A DNA stretch of 64,000 bases from Bacteroidota bacterium. GTDB lineage: Bacteria > Bacteroidota > Bacteroidia > Chitinophagales > Chitinophagaceae. This document shows positions 26,830 to 36,158 of the stretch, in pieces (positions within the stretch are counted from its first letter, which is position 1; each line of letters starts with the position of its first letter). The translations under genes were made by a program, and so were the position numbers. Below the pieces are notes generated by a model that ran no database searches, was not told where the DNA came from, and saw nothing but the letters and a program-made list of their open reading frames with translations. Where the stretch lies: positions 124,001 through 188,000 of the forward strand of contig JAUZOE010000005.1 in NCBI GenBank assembly GCA_030706605.1, in the 5' to 3' direction.

Positions 26830-26907
26830 GACTTTTGATTTTAAAGGTTATACCGTGTCAGGAATTATAACCCCGTTTATGATAAAAAAATGAATAAAAA
26901 ATATTTC

Positions 26908-27903
26908 TTACTCGTCATCTAATTTCAATTTGCTGAGATCCATTCCAAAACCCAGACCTCTTTCGTTAAGCACTTGTTCTATTTCGCTTAATGATTTCTG
27001 TCCAAAATTTCTGAATTTCATCAGGTCTTCCTGTTCGTATTGAACCAACTCGCTTAATGAATTAATCTTAGCAGCTTTCAGGCAATTAAAGGCTCTTACA
27101 GAAAGATCAAGATCTTCTAAAGGAGTTTTTAATACTTTGCGAAGTTGTAAAGTTTGTTCATCAACAAGATCTTCTTTCTTTTCTTCCTTATTATCGAAAG
27201 TAATATTTTCATCAGTAATGATCATCAGGTGCTGAATCAAAATTCTTGAAGCCTGCTTAACCGCTTCTTCCGGATGAATAGTTCCATCTGTAGAAACTTC
27301 CATTACTAATTTTTCGAAATCAGTTCTTTGTTCTACACGGGTATTTTCAATATTGTATTTTACATTCTTAATAGGCGTGTAAATAGCATCTATGGGAATA
27401 TATCCAAAATGAGAATTTTTTTCCCTGCTTTCCTCTGCTGGAACATAACCACGACCTTTAGAGATAGTAATTTCAATGTCCAGTTTAGCCGAAGCATCCA
27501 TTGTGCAAATGAGTAATTCAGGATTCATCACTTCAAAAATCGGGGAAGCTTCACCAATCATCCCGGCGGTAAATTCTGATTTATTTTTCAATGACAAACT
27601 GATTTTTTCAGTTCCTGCATCCTGGTCAGTTTTCTTTTTAAAACGAACCTGCTTCAGGTTAAGAATGATTTCAGTCACATCTTCTGTAATACCTTTTATT
27701 GTAGCAAATTCATGGTCGGCACCTGTGATGCTGATACCCACTATTGCGTAACCTTCAAGAGAATTGAGTAATACACGGCGAAGTGCATTTCCAATAGTAA
27801 CACCATATCCTGGTTCTAATGGGCGGAATTCGAATTGAGCTTCAAAATCTGTACTTTTTTGAAGAACGATTTTGTCTGGTTTTACAAAATTTAAAATGGC
27901 CAT
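26908..27903 (-). CDS. rpoA: RNA polymerase alpha subunit
   Basis: The protein has 331 residues. The N-terminal dimerisation domain has EPGYGVTIGNALRRVLLNSLEG; the C-terminal domain (about 245-325) has TPLEDLDLSVRAFNCLKAA and RNFGQKSLSEIEQVL, the DNA/activator-binding alpha-CTD. It lies between rpsD and rplQ in the conserved order. Confidence 0.98.
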   Translation of the reverse strand: MAILNFVKPDKIVLQKSTDFEAQFEFRPLEPGYGVTIGNALRRVLLNSLEGYAIVGISITGADHEFATIKGITEDVTEIILNLKQVRFKKKTDQDAGTEKISLSLKNKSEFTAGMIGEASPIFEVMNPELLICTMDASAKLDIEITISKGRGYVPAEESREKNSHFGYIPIDAIYTPIKNVKYNIENTRVEQRTDFEKLVMEVSTDGTIHPEEAVKQASRILIQHLMIITDENITFDNKEEKKEDLVDEQTLQLRKVLKTPLEDLDLSVRAFNCLKAAKINSLSELVQYEQEDLMKFRNFGQKSLSEIEQVLNERGLGFGMDLSKLKLDDE

Positions 27904-27969
27904 TTTTTATTTTGTTTATTTGATTTAAAAAATTTTAAAAATTCCTGTTTTCTAAAGAGAAAAGGATGA

Positions 27970-28575
27970 TTACTTACTATACAATTCTACGATAAGTGAT
28001 TCTTTAATATTTTCAGGAACACTTTCTCTTTCAGGGTAAGTGATAAAGGTTCCTTTCATTGTTGTCTCACTCCATTCAAGCCAGTTGAACTTTGGATTTT
28101 TAGGTCGCAGATTAGCAGTCAGGGACGTATTGTGAGCTGTTTTTTCTTTAAGCCCAATTACATCTCCTGGTTTTAATGAATAGGAAGGAATATTAAGTAC
28201 TTCACCATTTACGGTAATATGTTTATGCGAAACTAATTGGCGTGCTGCCTGACGGCTTGTCGCAATACCCATACGAAAAACAGTATTATCAAGACGGGCT
28301 TCCAGTAATTTGATTAATTGTTCACCGGTAACACCTTTAAGACGTGAAGCCTCATTAAATGTTTTACGAAATTGTTTTTCTAATAAGCCGTAAGTGTACT
28401 TGGCTTTTTGTTTTTCACGAAGTTGAAGAGCATATTCACCAAGACTTTTGCGCTTGCGTGCTGCTCCGTGCATTCCGGGAGGATTGCTGTTTTTTGTTAA
28501 CCACTTTCCGTTTCCTGTAATGGGTTCTCCAAATATCCTAGAAATTTTGGTTTTGGGACCTGTGTAACGAGCCAT
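27970..28575 (-). CDS. rpsD: Ribosomal protein uS4
   Basis: The protein has 201 residues from ATG 28575 (MARYTGPKTKISRIFGEP), the normal S4 start; the open frame continues 16 codons upstream. The S4 RNA-binding domain has LDNTVFRMGIATSRQAARQLV and HKHITVNG. It is a primary 16S rRNA binder of the 30S subunit and in other bacteria represses this operon. A 145-base gap separates it from rpsK. Confidence 0.97.
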   Translation of the reverse strand: MARYTGPKTKISRIFGEPITGNGKWLTKNSNPPGMHGAARKRKSLGEYALQLREKQKAKYTYGLLEKQFRKTFNEASRLKGVTGEQLIKLLEARLDNTVFRMGIATSRQAARQLVSHKHITVNGEVLNIPSYSLKPGDVIGLKEKTAHNTSLTANLRPKNPKFNWLEWSETTMKGTFITYPERESVPENIKESLIVELYSK

Positions 28576-28720
28576 AATTATAAATTGATTTTTTAGTGTC
28601 GGTGCATCATCATTAAAAATCAAAAATTAATGATACACCCGGTTATTAAATATGTGAGATTTCAAATACCCGATATGAAAGGCTATCCTTTTTACACCAG
28701 GTATCGTACATCGTACTTTG

Positions 28721-29119
28721 TTATACTCTTCTCTTTTTTGGAGGTCTGCAACCATTGTGAGGCAAAGGGGTAATGTCTTTAATCATTACAACTTCAATTC
28801 CTGATTGTGAAAGAGATCTTATAGCGCCTTCACGACCCGAACCCGGCCCCTTTACATAAACATCAACACGCTTTAACCCTGCATCAGTAGCCACTTTTGC
28901 TGCATCAGCAGCAGCCATCTGAGCGGCATAAGGAGTATTCTTTTTAGAACCTCTGAATCCCATTTTGCCAGCTGATGACCAGGAAATTACCTGCCCCTGC
29001 TTATTGGTTAAACTAATAATAATGTTGTTAAAACTTGCTACGATATGAGCATCGCCATAATTCTCAACTTTTACAATTCTTTTCTTAGAAGACGATTTTA
29101 CTTTTGTTGCTTTTGCCAT
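28721..29119 (-). CDS. rpsK: Ribosomal protein uS11
   Basis: The protein has 132 residues. The basic N-terminus is followed by [38 protein letters not shown] and the C-terminal [15 protein letters not shown] signature. It is part of the 30S platform. The 158-base gap to rpsM is long for this operon and holds two hairpins. Confidence 0.98.
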   Translation of the reverse strand: MAKATKVKSSSKKRIVKVENYGDAHIVASFNNIIISLTNKQGQVISWSSAGKMGFRGSKKNTPYAAQMAAADAAKVATDAGLKRVDVYVKGPGSGREGAIRSLSQSGIEVVMIKDITPLPHNGCRPPKKRRV

Positions 29120-29171
29120 AATGAATTCTGATAGGTAATCTTTAAAAATTTATTCCCGATAATCGGAGACT

Positions 29172-29270
29172 GAATCAATCCTACTTCCGGCTTAAGATAT
29201 CTGGTATTGATTCAAAAAAACAAGCCTTATTTAAAATACTATGAGCCATCAGTTTATTGCTGACAGCTCA
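29172..29270 (-). promoter_or_regulatory. Two hairpins in the rpsM-rpsK intergenic region
   Basis: GAATCAAT (29172-29179) pairs with ATTGATTC (29206-29213). TGAGCCATCAG (29242-29252) pairs with CTGACAGCTCA (29260-29270) at 9 of 11 positions around a 7-base loop, just after the rpsM stop. They could be a processing or autoregulatory structure in the operon mRNA; no known leader family was recognised. Confidence 0.35.
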
Positions 29271-29277
29271 ATTAGTT

Positions 29278-29658
29278 TTATTTCTTAGGAGCTTTTTTCT
29301 TACCGGCAACAGTCTTGCGTTTTCCTTTACGGGTACGACTGTTAGTACGGGTACGCTGACCACGCAAAGGCAATCCTTTACGATGCCTTAATCCGCGATA
29401 ACAAGCAATATCAAGCAATCGTTTAATATTAGTTTGTACTTCGCTGCGTAAAGCACCTTCAGTTTTAAACTCGCTACTTATAACATTACGTATGGCAGTC
29501 TGCTCTTCATCATCCCATTGATTTACTTTTTTATTGTAATCAACATTTGCCTTATCTAAAATATAACGGGCAGTAGAAGAACCGATGCCATATATATAGG
29601 TAAGGCCAATTTCTCCCCTTTTGTTTTTTGGTAAATCTATACCGGCAATACGCGCCAT
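29278..29658 (-). CDS. rpsM: Ribosomal protein uS13
   Basis: The protein has 126 residues beginning [26 protein letters not shown], with the C-terminal [24 protein letters not shown] signature. It lies in the 30S head and contacts the P-site tRNA. A Lys-rich tail closes it. Confidence 0.98.
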   Translation of the reverse strand: MARIAGIDLPKNKRGEIGLTYIYGIGSSTARYILDKANVDYNKKVNQWDDEEQTAIRNVISSEFKTEGALRSEVQTNIKRLLDIACYRGLRHRKGLPLRGQRTRTNSRTRKGKRKTVAGKKKAPKK

Positions 29659-29697
29659 AAGAATTTCTGATTTTTAATTTTTAATTTTTAAAATACC

Positions 29698-29814
29698 TTA
29701 TCCCTGCCTTTGCTTAAAGCGGGGATTCTTTTTGTTGATAACATAAAGCCTTCCTTTTCTCCTCACTATCTTGCAATCAACACTTCTCTTTTTTATTGCA
29801 GCCCTTACTTTCAT
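29698..29814 (-). CDS. rpmJ: Ribosomal protein bL36
   Basis: The protein has 38 residues: start at 29814 (CAT on the plus strand at 29812-29814), stop TAA at 29698-29700. It begins [20 protein letters not shown] and ends NPRFKQRQG, a clear L36. It keeps C14 but lacks the usual second Cys-x2-Cys/His zinc set ([14 protein letters not shown]), so it is the zinc-free form. It lies between infA and rpsM as expected. Confidence 0.95.
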   Translation of the reverse strand: MKVRAAIKKRSVDCKIVRRKGRLYVINKKNPRFKQRQG

Positions 29815-29846
29815 GATTTTGCTTTTTATTGTCTCTGAAAGACTTG

Positions 29847-30065
29847 TTATTTATATCTAAAAATGATGCGCCCTCTTGACAGATCATAAGGACTCATCTC
29901 TACTCCTACTTTATCTCCAGGCAAAATTCTGATATAATGCATCCGCATTTTGCCTGAAATGGTCGCCAAAATCTCATGCCCATTTTCTAACTTAACCCTG
30001 AACATCGCATTGGATAAGGCTTCCAGAATAGTTCCGTCTTGTTTAATTAATGCTTGCTTGGCCAT
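29847..30065 (-). CDS. infA: Translation initiation factor IF-1
   Basis: The protein has 72 residues, a single OB fold ([61 protein letters not shown]). It blocks the A site during initiation. It is first in the infA-rpmJ-rpsM-rpsK-rpsD-rpoA-rplQ transcript. Confidence 0.97.
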   Translation of the reverse strand: MAKQALIKQDGTILEALSNAMFRVKLENGHEILATISGKMRMHYIRILPGDKVGVEMSPYDLSRGRIIFRYK

Positions 30066-30081
30066 ATTGTTTTTGGGAGCG

Positions 30082-30089
30082 CAAAGATA
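30082..30089 (-). promoter_or_regulatory. -7 box of the infA operon
   Basis: On the minus strand this reads TATCTTTG inside TTATCTTTGC, an exact TAnnTTTG match, 16 bases before the infA ATG. Confidence 0.5.
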
Positions 30090-30249
30090 AGTGGAAATAT
30101 TTAATTTTTGAAATAAAAGTCATGCTTTTTATATCTATCCTGAAAACATATTAAAAACACCTGTTTTTTGTTGATTATCATTCAACTTTTGCATGTGTTA
30201 TCCATTTGTAACTGATGATTATATTTTTTACATTTACATTTAACCCAAT

Positions 30250-30936
30250 ATGAAATATACTATGAAACCCAATATTTTATTCTTATGCTGTAGTATTATA
30301 GTTTTTGCCGGATGTTCTAAAAGTAAAAACAACATTAATACAACACCTGCCCAGGAAACATATTTAAATACTACATCTGGAAGTACATGGACATACCATG
30401 AAATAGATTCTTCAGGAGCTACTCCTTCCAATTCTGACTTTACGGTTACCTCCACTTCTGAAGATACTACTATAAGCACCAAAAGTTATCATATCTACCA
30501 TTACTCTTATGGCAGCAACGAATATTTAAATATTACCGGAAACAGTTATTACCATTTTGATTCTATACCGGGCGTACTGGGCGAAATTTTTGAAAGACTC
30601 TATTTAAAAGATGACGCAGCCATTGGTGCGAATTGGAAACAGAATATTTCTGTTACAGTTTCCAGCATTCCAATTCCGCTTACCATTTCTAATACCATTG
30701 CTGAAAAGGGAATTTCAAGAACCGTTAATGGGGGAAATTATACCGGGGTAATTCATGTAATAACCAGTATTTCATCCACTGCAATCCCCTCAGCATTTCT
30801 CACATCAAATATTGACAGTTATTATGCACCAAAATATGGCCTGATAGAAAACACCACCAAAATTCATCTTAATTACCTTGGGGTTACCCAAAATGTAAAT
30901 ATTGAAACGAAATTGCAAAGTTCAGTTTTAAAATAG
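30250..30936 (+). CDS. Lipoprotein of unknown function
   Basis: The protein has 228 residues from ATG 30250 (ATG 30262 is an alternative). The lipoprotein signal ends in the lipobox FAGC, and a Lys/Asn-rich region follows. The mature part is beta-rich and Ser/Thr-rich (TTSGSTWTYHEIDSS, KYGLIENTTKIHL), resembling many small Bacteroidota surface lipoproteins with a predicted lipocalin- or sandwich-like fold. No catalytic motif is seen. It is monocistronic and converges on the next gene with a 1-base gap. Confidence 0.75.
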   Translation: MKYTMKPNILFLCCSIIVFAGCSKSKNNINTTPAQETYLNTTSGSTWTYHEIDSSGATPSNSDFTVTSTSEDTTISTKSYHIYHYSYGSNEYLNITGNSYYHFDSIPGVLGEIFERLYLKDDAAIGANWKQNISVTVSSIPIPLTISNTIAEKGISRTVNGGNYTGVIHVITSISSTAIPSAFLTSNIDSYYAPKYGLIENTTKIHLNYLGVTQNVNIETKLQSSVLK

Positions 30937-30937
30937 A

Positions 30938-31342
30938 TCAGATAACCTCATCTGTCAGATGCACCTTGGTCATTTCTTCATAATGATTTTGTAATTCATG
31001 AACAGGAATGTGTTGCTGAATCACACGCTTTTCATCCCTATACCAAATTACAAAATTTGAAAAATCATCCTGTTTAGGTGTTTGAATACGAAAAGCACCC
31101 TTCATATATTTCACAGAACCACCTTCATTTACCTGCTTTGCAAATTTTAGTTTAAATAATTGCTCTTCATCGAGGGGCAATGGATAAAGATCTTCGCTTT
31201 TGAACCAAAAATCCTGAATACCATTGTTTACGCATATTTCTTTTTCATCATGGTTAAAGTCGGTTACTTCTCCCTGATATGCCTGTCCATCTGTTTCTGC
31301 AAGGACATAATCTCCGTTTTTCAAATCGCTGAATTTTATCAT
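30938..31342 (-). CDS. Hypothetical soluble protein
   Basis: The protein has 134 residues. The N-terminal 55 residues look like a small SH3-like barrel (FSDLKNGDYVLAETDGQAYQ, GEVTDFNHDEKEI), followed by a mixed alpha/beta region with conserved-looking aromatics. It has no signal peptide, no membrane segment and no known motif. I do not recognise it. It stands alone on the minus strand. Confidence 0.65.
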   Translation of the reverse strand: MIKFSDLKNGDYVLAETDGQAYQGEVTDFNHDEKEICVNNGIQDFWFKSEDLYPLPLDEEQLFKLKFAKQVNEGGSVKYMKGAFRIQTPKQDDFSNFVIWYRDEKRVIQQHIPVHELQNHYEEMTKVHLTDEVI

Positions 31343-31476
31343 AATGACATTTTTTACTCAATTTATAAAAATATTAAATGGTAACCGAATAAAATATTGC
31401 CTGGCAGGAGTAACATCGTTAATAACAGCTCGACATATAATTAATCGCCGTTAAGACATTATTCTCCTTATGACAT

Positions 31477-32451
31477 TTATTTTTTTTCATTTTTCAAAGC
31501 AAAATGCACTACCATATTTTTAATAGGCTTTACAGTTCGTAAATATGCATAGATTGATTTCAGATCAGAAGAATCCATACCGGTATACATAGCCCACGGC
31601 ATTACTGTATTTACCTTATCAGGGGCAAGCAATGGTAAATTCGCAGTATCCTTATATGCATCAAACCTTGCTAAAAAAGCAGATTCAGTCCACGAACCTA
31701 TTCCTGTAACCATGTCAGGAGTTATATTAGCCGACCGTACAATACCATTGGGCATTTCAAATTCTCGACCTCCGCCAAAAGCAAGATCAGGAATAATCTG
31801 CCCCCTTTTTACCTGGGTATGGCATTCCATGCAAGCAGCTGCATTTACCAAATAAGCCCCATATTTCACCGAATCAGATTTTGATGGCTTCTGCACAAAA
31901 GAAGCTTTTGCCGGGATAGTGTTCAGAATAAAATTCATAGGAAAATCAACCTCATGATCCGGCGTTTTGTTTTCTATAGGCGGAAGGCTACGGATATATG
32001 CAATAATATCATAGATATCTTCTTTATCCATTTTGCCATAATGTGAATAGGGCATCACAGGAAACATTGCATTTCCATATTTATCTACACCAGTGGTGAT
32101 CATTCTGAAAATTTCACCATCGGTCCAATCTTTTATATTAGCAGGGGTAATATTTTTTGAATAAAATTTCCCGGGGAAACCCTGTTTTTCGCTAAAATAT
32201 TCTCCACCTTTTCCTAATGTCCCAGCTTCAAGTGGGCCGGAAAAATGAGACCAATCCCTTGTAGAATGACAATCCATGCAAACTGCTACATGGTTGGCAA
32301 GATATTCACCATGTACAACCCTTTCCGGAGTAGATACTATTTTAAGATCCGGAGCAGGCCCCACATTGGGCAAAGCAAATTTTACGTAGGCAGCCAAACC
32401 GGTAATGATTATAACCACGAGTAGCAAAATTATCAGGATTACTTTTTTCAT
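31477..32451 (-). CDS. Diheme c-type cytochrome
   Basis: The protein has 324 residues from ATG 32451; ATGs 6 and 3 codons upstream are alternatives. An N-terminal membrane anchor (about 2-22) is followed by two cytochrome c domains with heme sites CMDCH (58-62) and CMECH (207-211). Possible distal Met ligands lie in each domain (for example NAMFPVMPYSHYG and NTVMPWAMYTG). The pattern is that of periplasmic electron carriers related to alcohol/aldehyde dehydrogenase cytochrome subunits. No dehydrogenase is next to it; another cytochrome follows upstream on the same strand. Confidence 0.88.
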   Translation of the reverse strand: MKKVILIILLLVVIIITGLAAYVKFALPNVGPAPDLKIVSTPERVVHGEYLANHVAVCMDCHSTRDWSHFSGPLEAGTLGKGGEYFSEKQGFPGKFYSKNITPANIKDWTDGEIFRMITTGVDKYGNAMFPVMPYSHYGKMDKEDIYDIIAYIRSLPPIENKTPDHEVDFPMNFILNTIPAKASFVQKPSKSDSVKYGAYLVNAAACMECHTQVKRGQIIPDLAFGGGREFEMPNGIVRSANITPDMVTGIGSWTESAFLARFDAYKDTANLPLLAPDKVNTVMPWAMYTGMDSSDLKSIYAYLRTVKPIKNMVVHFALKNEKK

Positions 32452-32635
32452 AATAGACATTTTGAGCAATAAATGTAAATATTTTTAATTATTTTTTGCA
32501 TAAAAATTACCAGAAAAGAATTTGCAGGAGAAGTAAACCTTTTATATTCTTCAGTCATTTTTATCTCATTTAAAAATTGAATAAACAACCCGTACCCATT
32601 TAGGCAAGGAGCATAAATCAACTTTAAATTAATCA

Positions 32636-33163
32636 TTATTTACTTTGTGCCGGAGCAGGAGGGGGTGGTGCCGGAGGCATTGGAGGCATAGGGCCTTCAT
32701 GGTGCTCCATAGGAGGTTTTGTTTGAGGATGCGGGTCCCCATGATGGCAGGTAAAACAAGTCACATAACTCAACATATTTTTTACGGAATCACCATCAAT
32801 AGTTATTTTTTCAGCAGTACTATCAAAATCTTTTTTCTTACTCATCTCTTCCTCAATCTCTTTAAAATAGGTAGTATTGATACCAATTGACATAAGCATC
32901 ATTTTCCGGGCAATCAATTTTTCAGGTTTCGCATCGCTGGCAAAATCCATTTTCCTCTCGGCTTCCATCCTTACATGACAATAATTACATTTTACTCCAA
33001 GCGAAGCAGTGAAATGATGCATTACGCTATCAAGACCATCCTTAGAGATATCTTTAGGAAGTACCTTCAAATTTTTAAACATTGGCGGGTTCGATGTGGT
33101 AAAGGCCTGGAATAGAAAAACACTCAATACACAGGTTGTTATAATCAGAATGCTCTTTTTCAT
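32636..33163 (-). CDS. Small c-type cytochrome, reaction-centre-cytochrome-like
   Basis: The protein has 175 residues. A signal sequence (1-22) is followed by two heme-binding motifs, CNYCH (59-63) and CFTCH (136-140), in the context FKNLKVLPKDIS, HHFTASLGVKCNYCH and ARKMMLMSIGIN, which matches the photosynthetic reaction-centre cytochrome-like family found in non-phototrophic Bacteroidota. The tail is Pro-rich (MPPAPPPPAPAQ). It is probably periplasmic and its partner is unknown. It is on the same strand as the diheme cytochrome, 184 bases away. Confidence 0.82.
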   Translation of the reverse strand: MKKSILIITTCVLSVFLFQAFTTSNPPMFKNLKVLPKDISKDGLDSVMHHFTASLGVKCNYCHVRMEAERKMDFASDAKPEKLIARKMMLMSIGINTTYFKEIEEEMSKKKDFDSTAEKITIDGDSVKNMLSYVTCFTCHHGDPHPQTKPPMEHHEGPMPPMPPAPPPPAPAQSK

Positions 33164-33291
33164 ATTTAAAAATTGAATGTCGAAATTATTAAAAAATAAA
33201 TTAATGCTCTAATTTTTTTTAACTTGCCGGAAGCCTTAACTTTTCAACTTAATGTGAATAAGTAATTGTCCAGAACTACTTTTTGATTTTT

Positions 33292-33299
33292 TATATTTG
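33292..33299 (+). promoter_or_regulatory. -7 box of the phoH transcript
   Basis: TATATTTG is an exact TAnnTTTG match 45 bases before the TTG start of phoH. A TTG at 33266-33268 is a possible upstream element. Confidence 0.4.
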
Positions 33300-33344
33300 A
33301 TTACACAATAGTTATTTCAATTTAACCATTTAAACCTAACCGTA

Positions 33345-34328
33345 TTGACAGAAACTATTATTAACCTCGAAACTGTAAACCCTATTGAGTTCTTTGGAGT
33401 AAACAATGGAAAACTTGATATCCTTAAAAAGAAATTCCCCAGGCTAAAAATCCTGAGTCGTGGAACACAGATAAAACTAAGTGGTGCCCCCGAACAAATT
33501 GAGAATGCAAGGGATAAAATAAATCTTGCAGTTCAATACCTGGAGAGAAACGGACATATGAGTGAAAATTATCTTGAACAGATCCTTGGTGGCGATGACG
33601 AAAAAGTCATCGACCATTTTATTGAAAAAAACCTTACAGATGTTTTGGTTTTTGGGCCTAATGGCAAAAGTGTAAGAGCCCGGACTGCCAACCAAAAACA
33701 AATGGTAAATGCTATTGACAAAAATGATATTGTTTTTGCTATAGGCCCTGCCGGCACAGGCAAAACCTATACTGCCGTTGCACTTGCAGTAAGGGCATTA
33801 AAAAACAAACAGGTAAAAAAGATTATCCTCACCAGGCCTGCCGTGGAAGCAGGAGAAAATCTCGGTTTCCTTCCAGGCGACCTGAAAGAAAAAATAGATC
33901 CTTATTTAAGACCGCTATATGATGCCCTGGACGATATGATACCTGCAGATAAACTCGGATATTACATGACTACCCGCACTATTGAAATTGCCCCTTTAGC
34001 GTATATGCGTGGACGTACACTCGATAATGCATTTATTATTTTAGATGAAGCCCAAAATGCAACTGATCTTCAATTAAAAATGTTTTTAACAAGGATAGGC
34101 GCCAATGCGAAAGCAATTATTAATGGTGATGTTACCCAGATTGATCTGCCGCCCAAGGTAAAAAGCGGATTAGAAAAATCTGTTAGAATCCTCGGGAAAA
34201 TAGATGGCATTGGTCATGTAGTGCTGAATGAAGAAGATGTGGTAAGGCACAAATTGGTAAAAGCAATTATCAAAGCTTATGATAAAGAAAAAATTAAAGA
34301 AATGGAAGAACATCTCCAACGTAAATGA
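33345..34328 (+). CDS. phoH: PhoH-family ATPase
   Basis: The protein has 327 residues. The start is a TTG at 33345 (MTETIINLETVNPIEFFG); no ATG occurs before residue 72, and the N-terminal KH-like region is conserved, so the TTG is likely real. Walker A is GPAGTGKT (134-141) and Walker B is FIILDEAQN. PhoH/YbeZ proteins are cytosolic NTPases tied to RNA metabolism and ribosome maturation. ybeY is not adjacent. The stop overlaps the next ATG (ATGA), so the two genes are translationally coupled. Confidence 0.92.
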   Translation: MTETIINLETVNPIEFFGVNNGKLDILKKKFPRLKILSRGTQIKLSGAPEQIENARDKINLAVQYLERNGHMSENYLEQILGGDDEKVIDHFIEKNLTDVLVFGPNGKSVRARTANQKQMVNAIDKNDIVFAIGPAGTGKTYTAVALAVRALKNKQVKKIILTRPAVEAGENLGFLPGDLKEKIDPYLRPLYDALDDMIPADKLGYYMTTRTIEIAPLAYMRGRTLDNAFIILDEAQNATDLQLKMFLTRIGANAKAIINGDVTQIDLPPKVKSGLEKSVRILGKIDGIGHVVLNEEDVVRHKLVKAIIKAYDKEKIKEMEEHLQRK

Positions 34329-34996
34329 GCAATGATCTAAAAAGGTGGCCCCTGTGCTGCCTTTTATTTTTTGCTTTATCATGCCATAACAGAGATGACA
34401 GTGCAACTGTTACAATTTCGAAAAAAGATTCTTTAATTGAATCCCAAAAAGCAATTTTTGCATTTGCGCAGATTCATAAAATAAAAAATTTCGTAAAATC
34501 TGGCGACCTCATTTTACGTACCGGAAAAGATTATACCAGCGAATTAATGAGGCGGCTATCGCAACATGATAAAACTTACTCTCATTGCGGCATTGCCAGT
34601 TTGGAAAATGATACCTTGTTTGTATACCATGCTCTTGGGGGAGAATGGAATCCTAACGAAAAATTACGCCGCGACCCGTTTGAACTTTTTTGTAATCCTT
34701 TTGAAAACCGGGGTTTTGGAATATACAGGTACCAGTTAAATAACGGACAGAAAAAAAATATGATACAACAGGTACATAAATTGTATTCACGGGGAGTTAA
34801 GTTTGATATGCAGTTTGACCTCGCATCAGATGACAGAATGTATTGCTCTGAATTTGTTTATAAGACCATTGAAAAAGCAACTAAAGATTCAGTTAAACTA
34901 AGTACCACCACGATTGACCATATTAAGTTCATAGCAATTGATAATCTCTTTATCAATCCTTCTTGCAAGGAAATAAAAAGAATCATTTTTCATTAA
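34325..34996 (+). CDS. YiiX-like permuted NlpC/P60 (papain-like) lipoprotein
   Basis: The protein has 223 residues. The lipoprotein signal has lipobox ALSC (C20). The permuted papain-fold motifs are SGDLILRTG, the His in YSHCGI (H87), and the Cys in MYCSEFVY (C173), the order seen in YiiX/YebB enzymes. These are cell-envelope amidases or peptidases of uncertain substrate. The start overlaps phoH by 4 bases, which is an odd partner for an RNA-linked ATPase; the overlap may be purely operonic. Confidence 0.8.
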   Translation: MSNDLKRWPLCCLLFFALSCHNRDDSATVTISKKDSLIESQKAIFAFAQIHKIKNFVKSGDLILRTGKDYTSELMRRLSQHDKTYSHCGIASLENDTLFVYHALGGEWNPNEKLRRDPFELFCNPFENRGFGIYRYQLNNGQKKNMIQQVHKLYSRGVKFDMQFDLASDDRMYCSEFVYKTIEKATKDSVKLSTTTIDHIKFIAIDNLFINPSCKEIKRIIFH

Positions 34997-35028
34997 ATAG
35001 AACTATGTCAATTTTTACAAATAAAAAT

Positions 35029-35036
35029 TACATTTG
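35029..35036 (+). promoter_or_regulatory. -7 box before the DUF4878 lipoprotein gene
   Basis: TACATTTG is an exact TAnnTTTG match 24 bases before ATG 35061. It argues against the longer frame that opens at 35034. Confidence 0.4.
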
Positions 35037-35060
35037 TTTACCAAATCAAAAAATATGATT

Positions 35061-35636
35061 ATGAAAAAGAGTATTTTATTAATATTTACGACTTCTTTGA
35101 TAATCTTTTCAGGATGTAAATCCGGTAGGGGCAGTGATCCCAAAACAGTCCTCAATCATTTCTTTGATGCCCTTTCAAACAAAAATATCGATGAAGCAAA
35201 GAAGTATGTTACCAAAGACAGTGAAGGGATGATGGATATGGTAGAAATGGGCATGAAAAATATTCCTGACAGCGCTGGTAATGCAATGTATAACAAGGAG
35301 AATATGGAAATGGGCAACGATATCATTTCCGGCGACAGAGCAACTGTACCAATAAAAGACAAAAAATCTGGAGAAGAAACAGATTTTGTTTTAAAAAAAG
35401 AAGATGGAGAATGGAAAGTAGCCTTTGACAAATCAACTCTCATGGAAATGGCGCAGAAAAAAATGAAAGAACATGGAATAAACGGGATGGGGGAACTAAA
35501 AAACGGGATGGATGAAAATATGGACAGTCTTCAAAATCATTTAAAAAACATTTCAAAAGAAGATATGCAACATGCCCAAAAAATGATGGATAGCGCAAAG
35601 AAGGTGCTCAACGAAATGCAAAAAAATGCTAAATAA
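35061..35636 (+). CDS. DUF4878-like lipoprotein
   Basis: The protein has 191 residues from ATG 35061; ATG 35055 is an alternative. The lipobox is FSGC. The NTF2-like start DPKTVLNHFFDALSNKNIDEAKKYV is followed by DGEWKVAFDK, the DUF4878 pattern of periplasmic or membrane-bound lipoproteins of unknown role. The C-terminal 70 residues are Met-rich and helical (MAQKKMKEHGINGMGELKNG), an unusual addition. A shorter relative follows at 35717. Confidence 0.72.
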   Translation: MKKSILLIFTTSLIIFSGCKSGRGSDPKTVLNHFFDALSNKNIDEAKKYVTKDSEGMMDMVEMGMKNIPDSAGNAMYNKENMEMGNDIISGDRATVPIKDKKSGEETDFVLKKEDGEWKVAFDKSTLMEMAQKKMKEHGINGMGELKNGMDENMDSLQNHLKNISKEDMQHAQKMMDSAKKVLNEMQKNAK

Positions 35637-35716
35637 TTATTTTAGAAACATGAAGGCAAGGGGCGTTTTTTCATTTACAGGTCAAAGATATTTACCTTCA
35701 TTGCCAAATTCAAAAA

Positions 35717-36121
35717 ATGAAAAAAATAATTATAATTGTTTCAGCTTTAATTTTTGGCATAAGCGCCTGTAATCATACAGCCGAAGTAAATAAAGCTGAT
35801 CCACTTGAATCGGGCCGGGGTTTTATAGAAGCATCTTTACAGGGCAACTATGTAGAAGCCAAAAAATATATTTTAGATGATAGCACCAATAATCAATATT
35901 TTGAAGGATTAAAGGACTTTAACAGCAAACTGAGCTATGAAGAAAGGCTGGGATTAAGAGATGCTAATATCATTATTGATTCTATACACCAGGTTTCTGA
36001 TTCAGTAAGTATTATCACTTATTCGAATACCTATAAAAATATTCCTTCAAAATTAAAAATGGTTAGGCAGAATAAAGAATGGCTGGTAGATTTTAAATAC
36101 ACTTTCCAGGGAAATCAATAA
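35717..36121 (+). CDS. DUF4878-like lipoprotein, short paralogue
   Basis: The protein has 134 residues. The lipobox is ISAC. It shares the NTF2-like pattern (GRGFIEASLQGNYVEAKKYI, VRQNKEWLVDFKYTF) with the gene before it but lacks the Met-rich tail. It lies 80 bases after that gene and 37 bases before crcB on the same strand, so it may share a transcript with the fluoride cluster. Confidence 0.68.
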   Translation: MKKIIIIVSALIFGISACNHTAEVNKADPLESGRGFIEASLQGNYVEAKKYILDDSTNNQYFEGLKDFNSKLSYEERLGLRDANIIIDSIHQVSDSVSIITYSNTYKNIPSKLKMVRQNKEWLVDFKYTFQGNQ

Positions 36122-36158
36122 ACCAGCAATTTTATAAAATTAAATTATTTCTTAAAAA

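Noticed and set aside
36122-36158. Fluoride (crcB) riboswitch
   Set aside because: The spacer before crcB is only 37 AT-rich bases with no pseudoknot-like pattern, and none was seen before the upstream lipoprotein genes.
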